A stretch of 64,000 nt of DNA from Fischerella sp. PCC 9431. Its GTDB lineage: Bacteria > Cyanobacteriota > Cyanobacteriia > Cyanobacteriales > Nostocaceae. This document shows positions 8,203-17,374 of this stretch, piece after piece; the first letter of the stretch is position 1, and each line of letters starts with the position of its first letter. The position numbers were made by a program, and so were the translations under genes. The notes under the pieces are model-generated. The model worked only from the letters and a program-made list of their open reading frames with translations. It ran no database searches and was not told the DNA's origin. Where the stretch lies: NCBI RefSeq assembly GCF_000447295.1, contig NZ_KE650771.1, forward strand, positions 1,761,004 through 1,825,003, given 5' to 3'.

Positions 8203-10779
8203 TCACTCCGCCCACAAAATTAACCTTGGTTCATAAGGAGTAGAAAGATACTTATGTTTTGGTAATACACGCAAAGATAATCCTTGTAAACCAGAAGTTG
8301 TATACAAAATATCAGCCGTGTAAATACTTAAACCTTGAGCATCTTCTCCTTGATATTCCATTACTAGTGGCACACCATTGACAATCTCGCCATTGGCATC
8401 TACTGCACCTTGATACAGTTCTATCTGTACGTCATGATTTGTGAGAGTTGCTAAGTCAATTTTGGCTTTAACAGCAACGGTTTGGTTAACTTCAATATCA
8501 GGGCCTACAGAGACATCAATATCTTTAATGGTGATGTTGTACCAGTGTTCACCGAGATTTAATTTCCAGGCTGCTAGTTCTTTGGCAGGGGCGCAATTAT
8601 CACTAGTCAGGACAGTATAGCGATCGCTTGCCGGAAAATATGCTCTTTGGGCATACTCTCCCACCATCCGCGCGGTGTTAAAGAAGGGACAGTTTAACCG
8701 GATGGCAGCTTTCATTTTGGCAACCCAACTTCTAGGCAAACCGTCGGCATCGCGATTATAAAACAACGGTACAACTTCTTTTTCTAAGATGTCATACAGG
8801 GCATTTACTTCTATTTCGTCCTGATAAGTAGGATCGTCGTAAATTTCCCCATGTCCAATTGCCCAACCAGTGCGGACATAATCAGCTTCATCCCACCAAC
8901 CATCTAGTACACTTAAATTTGGCAATCCATTCATTGCTGCTTTCATACCACTAGTACCAGAGGCTTCGCGGGGACGACGAGGTGTATTTAACCAAATATC
9001 ACAGCCCGCTACCATTAACCGAGCAATATGAATATCGTAATTTGGAACAAACACCACCTGTTTTTCCAAATGATTTTCACGGATGAAATGATTAATTTCG
9101 CGAATGAGTTCTTTACCGGGGATATCTTTAGGATGTGCCTTACCAGCAATCACAAATTGTACCTTGCGGTCTTTATTGCCAAATAAAATCCGCTTGACAC
9201 GCTCCAGATTACGCATCCAGAGAGTAGCACGTTTGTAGGTAGCAAAGCGACGAGCAAAACCTACCGTTAAAATATGAGGATCGAGGACTTCTTGGGCTTG
9301 GGCAATTTCACTAGCAGATGCACCGCGATCGCGTAAATGTTTGACTAAATGTTCCCGCACATACAAAATCATATCTAAGCGGCAGCGTTCGTGGTTCCGC
9401 CATAACTCCTCATCGGGAATCGCATTCATCCGATCCCACAGGGGATGATCACCAGGTGCGGATGACCAATTTGGCCCTAAATAGCGATCGTACAACTCCT
9501 GAGTTGATTTAGCCACACAACTACGGGCATGAACGCCGTTTGTAATAGCTGCAATTGGCACTTCTTGGGTTGGTACACCAGTCCACAAACCCTTAAACAT
9601 CTGTCGTGAAACTGAACCGTGCAACTGTGCCACACCATTAGAAAATGTTGCCATCTTCAGCGCTAGCACTGCCATACTAAAAGGTGAGGATAAATCACCT
9701 GTACTCTCTCGTCCCAAGGCTAAAAATTCGTCTTTACCTAAACCAAAAATTTCTCCATAGTGTCCCAGATAATACAAAATTTTATCTGGGGGGAACAAGT
9801 CGATGCCGGCTGGCACTGGTGTATGGGTGGTAAATATATTTGTAGAACCTACCACTTGCCTAGCTTCGATATAACTCAGCCCTTGCTCTTTAATTAAAAT
9901 CCGGATACGTTCTAGAGCAGAAAATGCTGCGTGTCCCTCATTCATGTGGTAAGCAGTGACGTTATAGCCCAATGCTTTCAACATCCTCACACCGCCAATA
10001 CCCAACATGATTTCCTGGTGGATACGCATGTCAATATCACCACCATACAGCTGATCTGTAATGTCGTGGTCATAAGGATTGTTGGGTTCAATATTGGTGT
10101 CAAGCATGTACAATGGCACTCTTCCCACTTGTACCCGCCAAACCCTGGCATAAACGGTACGCCCCGGATAATCTACTGTAATTCGCAGTTCTGAACCATC
10201 CGGATTACGTTCTAGGTGCAAAGGCATGTTATAAAAGTCGTTAATTGGATAACGCTCTTGCTGCCAGCCATCAGCATTTAAATATTGGGCAAAATAGCCT
10301 TGCTGGTACAACAAACCCACACCGACGAGGGGAAGCCCTAAATCACTAGCAGATTTCAGATGATCCCCAGCTAGTACACCTAAACCTCCTGAATAAATGG
10401 GCAAACAATCCACAAGCCCAAACTCAGCAGAAAAATAGGCGTAGCATTCTCGTTCTTGATCATCAGGCGAATGACTAGAACGTTGTTTCTCATACCAAGT
10501 GCGTTCTTTGAGATAATCTTCTATCTGCAAAGCGGCACGATCCATTTGTGCCAAAAAGCCTTCATCTTCTACTACTTCCATTAACCGCGCTTGGCTTATG
10601 GTTCCTAGCATCAAAACAGGATTATGATGGCTAGATTCCCATAAATCAGGATCTAAACGGCGAAATACATCTTTTGTTTCTACGTTCCAATCCCAAAGCA
10701 AGTTGTAAGCCAGCTTGCGTAATGGTTCGAGTCGCGCAGGCAAAGAAGGTGAGACGTTGAATGTACGAATTGGCTGCAT
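8203..10779 (-). CDS. glgP: Alpha-glucan (glycogen) phosphorylase, GT35 short type
   Basis: Releases glucose-1-phosphate from glycogen. The 858 residues start with the short-type N-terminal region (LPARLEPLRKLAYNLLWDWN), then ECYAYFSAEFGLVDCLPIYSGG and AYHMNEGHAAFSALERI. The PLP-binding lysine is K613 in EASGTSGMKAAMNG. Length and the N-terminal domain fit the GlgP form widespread in cyanobacteria and archaea rather than the MalP/E. coli form. A C-terminal beta-rich extension follows residue 700. It is a single gene, convergent with the DUF429 gene. Confidence 0.95.
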   Translation of the reverse strand: MQPIRTFNVSPSLPARLEPLRKLAYNLLWDWNVETKDVFRRLDPDLWESSHHNPVLMLGTISQARLMEVVEDEGFLAQMDRAALQIEDYLKERTWYEKQRSSHSPDDQERECYAYFSAEFGLVDCLPIYSGGLGVLAGDHLKSASDLGLPLVGVGLLYQQGYFAQYLNADGWQQERYPINDFYNMPLHLERNPDGSELRITVDYPGRTVYARVWRVQVGRVPLYMLDTNIEPNNPYDHDITDQLYGGDIDMRIHQEIMLGIGGVRMLKALGYNVTAYHMNEGHAAFSALERIRILIKEQGLSYIEARQVVGSTNIFTTHTPVPAGIDLFPPDKILYYLGHYGEIFGLGKDEFLALGRESTGDLSSPFSMAVLALKMATFSNGVAQLHGSVSRQMFKGLWTGVPTQEVPIAAITNGVHARSCVAKSTQELYDRYLGPNWSSAPGDHPLWDRMNAIPDEELWRNHERCRLDMILYVREHLVKHLRDRGASASEIAQAQEVLDPHILTVGFARRFATYKRATLWMRNLERVKRILFGNKDRKVQFVIAGKAHPKDIPGKELIREINHFIRENHLEKQVVFVPNYDIHIARLMVAGCDIWLNTPRRPREASGTSGMKAAMNGLPNLSVLDGWWDEADYVRTGWAIGHGEIYDDPTYQDEIEVNALYDILEKEVVPLFYNRDADGLPRSWVAKMKAAIRLNCPFFNTARMVGEYAQRAYFPASDRYTVLTSDNCAPAKELAAWKLNLGEHWYNITIKDIDVSVGPDIEVNQTVAVKAKIDLATLTNHDVQIELYQGAVDANGEIVNGVPLVMEYQGEDAQGLSIYTADILYTTSGLQGLSLRVLPKHKYLSTPYEPRLILWAE

Positions 10780-11070
10780 AGGTTTAGCAGAACTCCAGGT
10801 CTAGCTATCGCTATTGTTGTCTTTATTTTCCTAATGTTGCCAATTTTTTATACTGTGTTTGCAAATGCCTCTATTTTTGTTAAGTTTTGCAAATATTTTG
10901 AGCAACTTAGAACCAAATCTGGGTGGTATCAAATCCTAATGAATAATCTATCTGTATCCATCGGTATCCATCGGTTTGATATCAAGTGTAGTGTGTGGCG
11001 ATCGCTTTACCCTCGCTTAGATGCATTCAATGCAAGTGTCCGTCCTAAATAATAACCATCATGTTGACTT

Positions 11071-11544
11071 ATGCCGTTATTTCCAGAGCAAATTGAGAAG
11101 ACAATAGAAGAAATTGATCGCCTCACGAATCCTTCAAGTCAGCGATATGGACGATTACTCAACTGGCAAAATCCACCCGATCCGTTTTGGCATTATGGGA
11201 TCGGTTTGTCAGATATACATATCTTTGATACAGGTTGTGGGTTACGTCCATTTGAAAAAAGTGAAGCAAAACTTGTTGTTGGCATTGACTACATAGCTTT
11301 TGAGCCAAAGCAAACAATTGAGCGGCTCAAACACGCTCTTCATATTTTTGCTGATTGGGAATACACTTTCACTGGCTGGAATTGTGAACACCTTGGTCGT
11401 TTAATTGCAACAGACCAACCGAGATGTTATCAGAGTAGCCCTATATGGTGGTTATGTGATATGACTCCTGAAGGCGACCATAAAATAGCACATCAGATTT
11501 TTCAGAATTATTTAAAGAAAATTGAGCCTAGTCTTATTCGTTGA
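11071..11544 (+). CDS. LRAT-like (NlpC/P60-related) papain-fold protein
   Basis: 157 residues, no signal peptide. FWHYGIGLSD (H41) and the downstream WNCEHLGRLIATDQPRCYQS (C105) resemble the catalytic His and the NCEHF cysteine motif of LRAT/H-rev107-type enzymes, in the permuted order His then Cys that marks this clan. LRAT-like proteins act as thiol acyltransferases or phospholipases (family knowledge); the substrate here cannot be told. The start ATG has no strong ribosome site. No functional neighbour is evident. Confidence 0.55.
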   Translation: MPLFPEQIEKTIEEIDRLTNPSSQRYGRLLNWQNPPDPFWHYGIGLSDIHIFDTGCGLRPFEKSEAKLVVGIDYIAFEPKQTIERLKHALHIFADWEYTFTGWNCEHLGRLIATDQPRCYQSSPIWWLCDMTPEGDHKIAHQIFQNYLKKIEPSLIR

Positions 11545-11715
11545 ATACTAATGATCACGCCATATCACACTTCAAATTGCCTAAAAATTCTTGTCGTTGT
11601 AAGCGGCGGTATCACAAATCGTTACAGTAGCTTGATTAGTGAGGTTTACCAAAGCTAGGCTACAGCTTATGCTCACAGTAATGTGCGATCGCTCATAGTA
11701 TAAATACTAGCTTCT

Positions 11716-12213
11716 ATGGATGTAGAAATTATTGCTTGTTCTGCTGAACACATTCAAAAGCTTATTCAGGGTTCAGATGCTTTCCAGGCTGCTTACGGGT
11801 TTCAGGTAGTCGATGGATACTTGCCTTTTAGGGGGGTACTTCAGTACAGTCTCAACCAGATGCAAGCATCACAAATTTGGCATCCGTGGCTACCATATCT
11901 GTTTGTCTTTCATCCTGATCATGCATTGGTTGGGCTTGGAGGCTTTAAATCAATTCCTGATTCTCAACGCACGGTTGAGATTGGCTACTCCATCGCCCCA
12001 AATTATCAAGACAGAGGTTTTGCAACTTCTGCGGCGCGTCAGCTGATTGAGATTGCATTCGCATCAAAGCTAGTTGACTGTGTTTGCGCTCATACACTAC
12101 CAGAGCGTAACGCATCGGCTAGAGTATTAGAAAAGTGTGGAATGACCAAAGTATCAGAGATTATCGATCCTGAAGATGGAGAAGTGTGGAGGTGGGAAAT
12201 TAGCACAGTTTGA
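11716..12213 (+). CDS. GNAT family N-acetyltransferase
   Basis: 165 residues. The acetyl-CoA binding motif A is visible as VEIGYSIAPNYQDRGFATSAARQLIEIAF (Q/R-x-x-G-x-A type), followed by HTLPERNASARVLEKCGMTKV, the typical motif B of RimJ/RimL-like enzymes. It should transfer an acetyl group from acetyl-CoA to an amine; the substrate is unknown. A HIP1 site lies 30 bp upstream. It stands alone between unrelated genes. Confidence 0.88.
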   Translation: MDVEIIACSAEHIQKLIQGSDAFQAAYGFQVVDGYLPFRGVLQYSLNQMQASQIWHPWLPYLFVFHPDHALVGLGGFKSIPDSQRTVEIGYSIAPNYQDRGFATSAARQLIEIAFASKLVDCVCAHTLPERNASARVLEKCGMTKVSEIIDPEDGEVWRWEISTV

Positions 12214-12327
12214 CAATTTCATTCCACACCGACTTTATGAATGGTTGACAGCTATATGTGTATTGTTAAAAGTAAAAAAATGTTTAAATAGCCGTAGGTA
12301 ATACTGATGTGGTGACTCGGAAATGGT

Positions 12328-12675
12328 ATGAACTACGAAACTGCTTGCAAATTCCTCATAGATCAAACAATCACTTCTGAAGACAACCCAGATGCACTAA
12401 TCAGCCGCTTACAACAGGGAAAACCACCAGTTCCCGGTCAGATTACCTCTGCTTTGCTGGCGTTAAAAATTGTATTTGAAGGTCTTAAAGAAGCTACTAC
12501 TATTGAACGAGAACTTGCCTACGCCTTATATGAACTAACTATCAAAACTCAAATCTTATTTGCAGCAGGATGCAAAGCAGGGGTTGACTGGCCTCCTCTA
12601 CTGAAAGAAGACTTATTGAGAATTGCGATCGCCACTGAAAGTATCTTTTCTGGTAACTGGCAAAATTTACATTAG
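12328..12675 (+). CDS. Conserved cyanobacterial hypothetical protein
   Basis: 115 residues, predicted all-helical from the sequence (ALLALKIVFEGLKEATTIERELAYALYELTIKTQILFAAG). It contains a short Pro/Gly turn KPPVPGQITSALLALK and ends with ESIFSGNWQ. I recognise it as a type common in cyanobacteria but with no established function. No signal peptide or membrane segment is seen. Confidence 0.65.
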   Translation: MNYETACKFLIDQTITSEDNPDALISRLQQGKPPVPGQITSALLALKIVFEGLKEATTIERELAYALYELTIKTQILFAAGCKAGVDWPPLLKEDLLRIAIATESIFSGNWQNLH

Positions 12676-12689
12676 TTGGGAATCGGGGA

Positions 12690-12775
12690 CAAAACAATTA
12701 AAAATTAAAAATTAAAAATTAAAAATTAAGAACTTGTTACCCCATCCCAATCCCCGATCCTCGATCCCCAATGAC
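12690..12775. repeat. STRR block (AATTAAA heptamers and CCCCAAT-type)
   Basis: AATTAAA is repeated about five times at 12697-12732, followed by CCATCCCAATCCCCGATCC-type repeats. It separates the convergent genes at 12328 and 12782. Confidence 0.8.
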
Positions 12776-12781
12776 CAAAAA

Positions 12782-13393
12782 CTATCTTTTTTGCAATTGG
12801 GCTTTTAGCTTATCCAAATCTGATTTGAGTAAAACTGTCATTTGACCAGTGAATGCTTTACCGTTCTTGGGTTGGGCTATTTCTATCCAGTATGCGTAGC
12901 GATCGCCTAGACGTAATTCTCCCTGCAAGGCTTCCAGGATGGGAGTTTTGGCAAAACGAGCCGAATTAACGATGCTTTGAGTTGGATATTCATACACTAC
13001 CTGAGCGCGTTTAAAATCTTGGTAAATATCCACGCCATATACTACTCGTAAAGATTCTTGTAAGCGCTCAAAACTCATGCCATTAATGGCATCATACATA
13101 CTCAGTCTTTCGCTACGAATGTGGCTGCGGTCTTGAATAAACTCTACTTTACCAGGAGCAAACACCGATGCTTGAAAAGTGAATCGCTGGGCTGCTGTAT
13201 CGCTTTTGTGGATCAAAAATCGCTCGTTACTATTGGGACGTAGGGTCGGGTGTGCTTGTATCCAAGCGCCAACTTCTTCTGTCGATTGTCCTGGTAAAGC
13301 TTTGGCTTGATCAGCAAAAAATGTTCCCCCGCAGATATAGAAAACGAGAGAAAAAGGCAATATCAAAAGTTGCAGCAGGGGGTTTTTTCGCAT
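12782..13393 (-). CDS. Exported conserved hypothetical protein
   Basis: 203 residues. Residues 1-33 form a signal peptide: basic MRKN, hydrophobic LLQLLILPFSLVFYICGG, and a probable cleavage after DQAKA. The mature part has no motif I can name; it contains beta-type strands (FTFQASVFAPGKVEFIQD, AYWIEIAQ, GQMTVLLKSD) and looks like a cyanobacterial periplasmic protein. It is followed on the same strand by nothing closely linked, and the dehydrogenase gene upstream ends 77 bp away. Confidence 0.7.
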   Translation of the reverse strand: MRKNPLLQLLILPFSLVFYICGGTFFADQAKALPGQSTEEVGAWIQAHPTLRPNSNERFLIHKSDTAAQRFTFQASVFAPGKVEFIQDRSHIRSERLSMYDAINGMSFERLQESLRVVYGVDIYQDFKRAQVVYEYPTQSIVNSARFAKTPILEALQGELRLGDRYAYWIEIAQPKNGKAFTGQMTVLLKSDLDKLKAQLQKR

Positions 13394-13469
13394 TTTTTTA
13401 TACCAACCTACTTGATTAAAAAGGGTAATTTTAGTTTTCCCTGCTGCCTTTATTTATTTATAAGTACAA

Positions 13470-14498
13470 CTACGGAATCATGGCAACTTTGATCACTTTG
13501 CGCGATCGCATATCACAAAAGACCGTTTCTAAGTCTTGTAAAGGACGCTGTTCACTAATTAATAACTCAAAGGGAATTCTACGACTAGCGATCAGTGATA
13601 AGGCGGCTCTGACAAACTCAGGGGTATTATGAAATACTCCTTTGAGCGTAAGTTCACTGTAGTGGAGTTGTTCAGTATTAACAGTAATTGTCGTGTCTCG
13701 TGGACAACCACCGAATAAATTCACCGTGGCACCAGGACGGGCGCAGGCGATCGCTGTTTCCCAAACGCTAGGTAAGCCAGTCGCTTCAATGACTACATCT
13801 GCACCCCAGCCATCCGTATATTCTTTGACTAAAGTGGGTATATCTGGTAATTGCCGATAATTAAACGTCTGGGCTGCACCGAGTTTTTTACCAATTTCTA
13901 GCCTGTCGTCATTACCACCGAATAGCAGTACTTCCACTTCCAAATAATGAGCCAACTTGGCTACAAACATCAGCCCAATTGCTCCATCTCCCAAAACTAC
14001 GACTTTATCTCCAGTCTTGACGTCGGAACGAGCAGCGCCATGTAGTACGCAAGCCAAAGGTTCTGTCATGGCTGCCAATTCATAGGGTAAATCTTCGGGA
14101 ATTGGCAATAAATTATGTTTTACAATCGGGGCAGGAATTTTCAAATATTCGGCAAAAGTACCGTTATTCCACGTCAAATTGGGACACAAAGAATATTCTT
14201 GACGTTGACAAAAAAAGCAATTCATGCAGGGAGCCGAATTATTAGCAACCACGCGATCGCCTATTTGCCAACCCGTGACACCTTCACCGAGAGCCACGAT
14301 TTGTCCAGCAGCCTCATGACCAAATAAAGTAGGAGGTTTGAGCATCTTAGCATGACCACCACGACGCCACACTTTTAAATCTGTACCACAAGTTGTTGCG
14401 GCTCCTACTTGAATTACCACCTCTCCTTTTTGGGGAGTAGGGTCGGGGACTGTTTCTAAACGCAAATTCTCTTTACCGTACAGTAAGGCTGCTAGCAC
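13470..14498 (-). CDS. Zinc-dependent alcohol dehydrogenase (MDR family)
   Basis: 342 residues of the medium-chain dehydrogenase/reductase family. Catalytic zinc ligands C37 (TTCGTDLKVW) and H61/E62 (LFGHEAAGQIV) are present, and the structural zinc cysteines C91, C94, C97 and C105 are all intact. The NAD(P) motif is VVLGDGAIGLMF. It oxidises an alcohol or polyol; the HEAAG and CGTD blocks are closest to sorbitol/threonine dehydrogenase-like members, but the substrate cannot be read from sequence. It lies 77 bp upstream of the neighbouring minus-strand exported protein, possibly co-transcribed. Confidence 0.9.
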   Translation of the reverse strand: MLAALLYGKENLRLETVPDPTPQKGEVVIQVGAATTCGTDLKVWRRGGHAKMLKPPTLFGHEAAGQIVALGEGVTGWQIGDRVVANNSAPCMNCFFCQRQEYSLCPNLTWNNGTFAEYLKIPAPIVKHNLLPIPEDLPYELAAMTEPLACVLHGAARSDVKTGDKVVVLGDGAIGLMFVAKLAHYLEVEVLLFGGNDDRLEIGKKLGAAQTFNYRQLPDIPTLVKEYTDGWGADVVIEATGLPSVWETAIACARPGATVNLFGGCPRDTTITVNTEQLHYSELTLKGVFHNTPEFVRAALSLIASRRIPFELLISEQRPLQDLETVFCDMRSRKVIKVAMIP

Positions 14499-14575
14499 CG
14501 ATTTTTATCCAATAAGCTCCAGATAATTTTATCAACAAGAGGCAGGAGGGAGTAGGTAGCTATGCTGGAGGAAAG

Positions 14576-15274
14576 TTAATTTTTTTGTAATTGCTCTGAC
14601 TTTGAACACGTACGAGTATAGTTCTGCACATAATCAGGTAGAGTGATACCCGACTGCAAACGAGAATCTGGAATCGGAGCTGTAGTCGTCAGTTGCAATG
14701 GCAATACACCAGCCCACACAGGCAAATTATAATCTGCCTCATCATCGAGTGGCGGGCCTGTCCGTACCTTTGCTGATGCTTCATCCAGTGGCAGAGATAA
14801 TACTAGAGTTCCTTGTAGTTCCTGGCGACTGGGCGGGCGTACTTCTGCCCATCGTCCTGACATAACATGTTCAGTAAAAGCGTGTAGTGCTGCTAGCTTT
14901 TCTTCAGAATTTTCTACAATTGCTGCCGTACCAAATATTACTACTGATCTATAGTTCATTGAGTGGTGAAAAGCAGATCGCGCCAGTACTAGTCCATCAA
15001 GTAGCGTCACAGTCACGCAGACTTCGATCGCATTTTGGAGCGATCGCAACATTCTACTTGCAGGAGAGCCATGAATGTAAAGTTTGTCTCCTATCCTGCC
15101 ATAAGCTGTAGGAATCACAAATGGTTGATCATCTACAGCAAAACCAACATGACACACCAAACCTTCATCTAAAATGTCATAGATAACTTGAATTTCATAC
15201 TGTCCACGTTGGGGAACGCGCCTGATTTTAGTGCGTTGCGTCACTCTCAACACGTTTTCACTATTATTACTCAT
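14576..15274 (-). CDS. Pyridoxamine 5'-phosphate oxidase family (FMN-binding split barrel)
   Basis: 232 residues. YDILDEGLVCHVGFAVDDQP, VIPTAYGRIGDKLYIHGSPASRML and VCVTVTLLDGLVLARSAFHHSMNYRSVVIFG are the flavin-binding split-barrel blocks of the Pyridox_ox_2-type proteins. The function is probably a flavin or heme/nitro-related binding protein or oxidoreductase, not the true PdxH. It is divergent from a MocR/PdxR-type regulator with about 118 bp between, an arrangement in which the regulator usually controls the divergent gene (family knowledge). Confidence 0.85.
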   Translation of the reverse strand: MSNNSENVLRVTQRTKIRRVPQRGQYEIQVIYDILDEGLVCHVGFAVDDQPFVIPTAYGRIGDKLYIHGSPASRMLRSLQNAIEVCVTVTLLDGLVLARSAFHHSMNYRSVVIFGTAAIVENSEEKLAALHAFTEHVMSGRWAEVRPPSRQELQGTLVLSLPLDEASAKVRTGPPLDDEADYNLPVWAGVLPLQLTTTAPIPDSRLQSGITLPDYVQNYTRTCSKSEQLQKN

Positions 15275-15320
15275 GATGAAAAGCTTGTTTCAATAGGGTA
15301 TATTGTCAGCTTAATTGTGC

Positions 15321-15369
15321 AAGTGGTCTACTACAAGAGCCACTTTTGTATTGTAATATCAGTCCACTT
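15321..15369. promoter_or_regulatory. Candidate MocR operator (CCACTT repeats)
   Basis: AAGTGG at 15321-15326, CCACTT at 15340-15345 and CCACTT at 15364-15369 lie in the divergent spacer. The first pair forms an inverted repeat; the second pair is a direct repeat with 24-bp period. Direct repeats near the regulator start are typical of MocR/PdxR sites. That they are bound is an inference. Confidence 0.45.
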
Positions 15370-15392
15370 GGATGTTACACAAAACTAGAAGT

Positions 15393-16856
15393 ATGGATTT
15401 AGCGATCGCACTCGACAATCATATAGATGTGCCATTACATCAACAGTTATACGAAGAAATACGTAAAGCGATTCTCAACGGACGCCTGCTACCCAACCAG
15501 CGCATTCCATCGACGCGAAAGCTTTCTAAATCCTTGGGTATTTCTCGTACTACTGTTACTACTTGCTATGAGCAACTCTTCAGTGAAGGCTATATCAGAA
15601 CTATTATTGGTTCTGGCACATATGTCTGTACCCAACTCCCGGACGATCTGTTGCATTCCGCCCCGATTGAGTCAATCCAAAAGTCTGCTCTTGGTCAAAG
15701 CTCGCTGTCTGAGTATGCCGCTAGTTTGATAAAAAATGATGTGTTGATAAATACAGAACCTCAAGCTTCGATTAACTTCCGCTATGGGCGACCTGCTTTT
15801 GAATTATTTCCAATGCAGCTGTGGCGGAAATTACTGTCTCGTCACTGTCGCAGTGATTGTCATTGGTTAAATTATGCAACAGATGCTTTGGGATATGAAC
15901 GGTTAAGGGAAGCGATCGCTCGTTATTTGTCCCAGTCCCGTGCAGTGCAATGCGAACCTGAGCAGGTGATGATTACTAATGGCACTCAGCAAGCTTTATA
16001 TTTGGTGATGCGCTTGTTAATCAATCCTGGTGATGCGATTGCTTTGGAAGATCCTGGTTATCTGAGCGCACGTCGTATTTTTTTAGCACAAGGTGCAAAG
16101 CTTCTACCAGTACCTGTGGATGAGTCTGGCTTGATAGTTAGAGAATTAGAGAACTATAGGGGTGAACACATTAAGCTTATTTACGTGACTCCTTCTCACC
16201 AATTTCCCACAGGAGCAATATTGTCTCTGTCTCGGCGACTAGAGTTACTAGCTTGGGCGCATTCTCATCAAGCAATGATTATTGAGGATGATTATGACAG
16301 TGAATATCGCTATGGTGATAGACCGATTCCAGCTTTGCAAGGCTTGGATAAAAGTGATTGTGTCCTGTATATGGGTACTTTTTCCAAGGTACTGTTTCCT
16401 TCACTGCGGATTGGTTACTTAGTCTTACCCAAAATTTTAGTACCAATATTTGCCCGTGCTAAGTGGTTGAGCGATAAACATTTACCATTGTTAGAGCAGT
16501 ATGTTTTAACTGATTTTATTGAAGAAGGACATTTAGAAAGACATATTAGAAAAATGCGTAAGCACTATGATCACTGTCGTCAAGTTTTAGTACAAGCCTT
16601 AAGCGATCGCTTCGGGGAACGAATTACAATTTTAGGCGAAAAGGCTGGGCTGCATTTAATGGTGAAACTACAGACCCAACTTACGGATGAGGAGATTATT
16701 CAGGGTGCTGCGTCCTTGGGTGTGGGGATGATGTCTGCTCAATCCCAATATCTTAAAGGGAATGTGACCGGCGAATTTATTTTTGGTTACTCGGAACTGA
16801 CACAGCAACAAATCCAAGAGGGAATTTACAGATTGGCTAAAATTTTGGTTGCATAG
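15393..16856 (+). CDS. MocR/PdxR family regulator (GntR-aminotransferase fusion)
   Basis: 487 residues from this start. An N-terminal winged-helix GntR domain (about 10-75: PLHQQLYEEIRKAILNGRLLP, STRKLSKSLGISRTTVTTCYEQL) is fused to a fold-type I aminotransferase domain with ITNGTQQALYLVMRLL, EDDYDSEYRYG and the PLP lysine in GTFSKVLFPSLRIGYLV. Such proteins bind PLP as effector and regulate divergent genes. An upstream in-frame ATG at 15372 would add seven residues, but it overlaps the CCACTT repeat and has no better ribosome site, so the start is open. Confidence 0.9.
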   Translation: MDLAIALDNHIDVPLHQQLYEEIRKAILNGRLLPNQRIPSTRKLSKSLGISRTTVTTCYEQLFSEGYIRTIIGSGTYVCTQLPDDLLHSAPIESIQKSALGQSSLSEYAASLIKNDVLINTEPQASINFRYGRPAFELFPMQLWRKLLSRHCRSDCHWLNYATDALGYERLREAIARYLSQSRAVQCEPEQVMITNGTQQALYLVMRLLINPGDAIALEDPGYLSARRIFLAQGAKLLPVPVDESGLIVRELENYRGEHIKLIYVTPSHQFPTGAILSLSRRLELLAWAHSHQAMIIEDDYDSEYRYGDRPIPALQGLDKSDCVLYMGTFSKVLFPSLRIGYLVLPKILVPIFARAKWLSDKHLPLLEQYVLTDFIEEGHLERHIRKMRKHYDHCRQVLVQALSDRFGERITILGEKAGLHLMVKLQTQLTDEEIIQGAASLGVGMMSAQSQYLKGNVTGEFIFGYSELTQQQIQEGIYRLAKILVA

Positions 16857-16866
16857 TTTATTTCTT

Positions 16867-16968
16867 TCAATCATGAGAATGGTTGTTCGGAAAAAGGTAG
16901 GCGATCGCAGCCCAACCAGATAAAGTCAGTAAACTTACGAGAAATACAGCTAAAAAAATAATATACAT
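16867..16968 (-). CDS. Possible small single-span membrane protein
   Basis: A 33-residue frame, MYIIFLAVFLVSLLTLSGWA then AIAYLFPNNHSHD. One hydrophobic span of about 23 residues is followed by a short polar tail, as in the many small subunits of photosynthetic or respiratory complexes. I do not recognise it as any known Psb, Psa, Pet or Ndh small subunit. The frame crosses a HIP1 site, and no Shine-Dalgarno is visible. It may be spurious; conservation in relatives would decide. Confidence 0.3.
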   Translation of the reverse strand: MYIIFLAVFLVSLLTLSGWAAIAYLFPNNHSHD

Positions 16969-17276
16969 ATAGAATCAACATTAATATTTTGGATTACAAG
17001 ACTCGACTTAAATTTTCAAATATAAATTTTTTTCAAATCAATAAATTTAAGGCACTTATCAACAAATTAATTCTAGTTAAAAATAATTGTAGATAAAGCC
17101 TCCCTGTGGCTTAATCCAACATACATAGTCCTTAAATTTAGCCTGAAATAATCGGTAATTATTTATAAACTATCAATTGGATATGAAGTAGTTATGACTC
17201 TTTTGTGTCGATGTCTTGTATTTAATTAATGTTATCTAATATCGTTTCACTAAAATCTTGATACAAATACAGACGG

Positions 17277-17306
17277 TGTAGAGACGCGAAATTTCGCGTC
17301 TCTACA
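17277..17306. repeat. 30-bp perfect palindrome
   Basis: TGTAGAGACGCGAAA is followed directly by its exact reverse complement. The GTAGAGACGCG hairpin is, from memory, a common dispersed repeat in filamentous cyanobacteria. It lies about 100 bp left of the 342-bp element. Confidence 0.9.
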
Positions 17307-17374
17307 AATTTATGTGTATCGTGATTAACGTAAAATGGTATAAGGTACAGCTTGGCAAAAGGTTAAAGGGTAAA

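Noticed and set aside
10834..11052. 72-residue frame upstream of the LRAT-like gene
   Set aside because: No ribosome site, unlike protein composition, and repeated GTATCCATCG tandem within it; treated as spacer.
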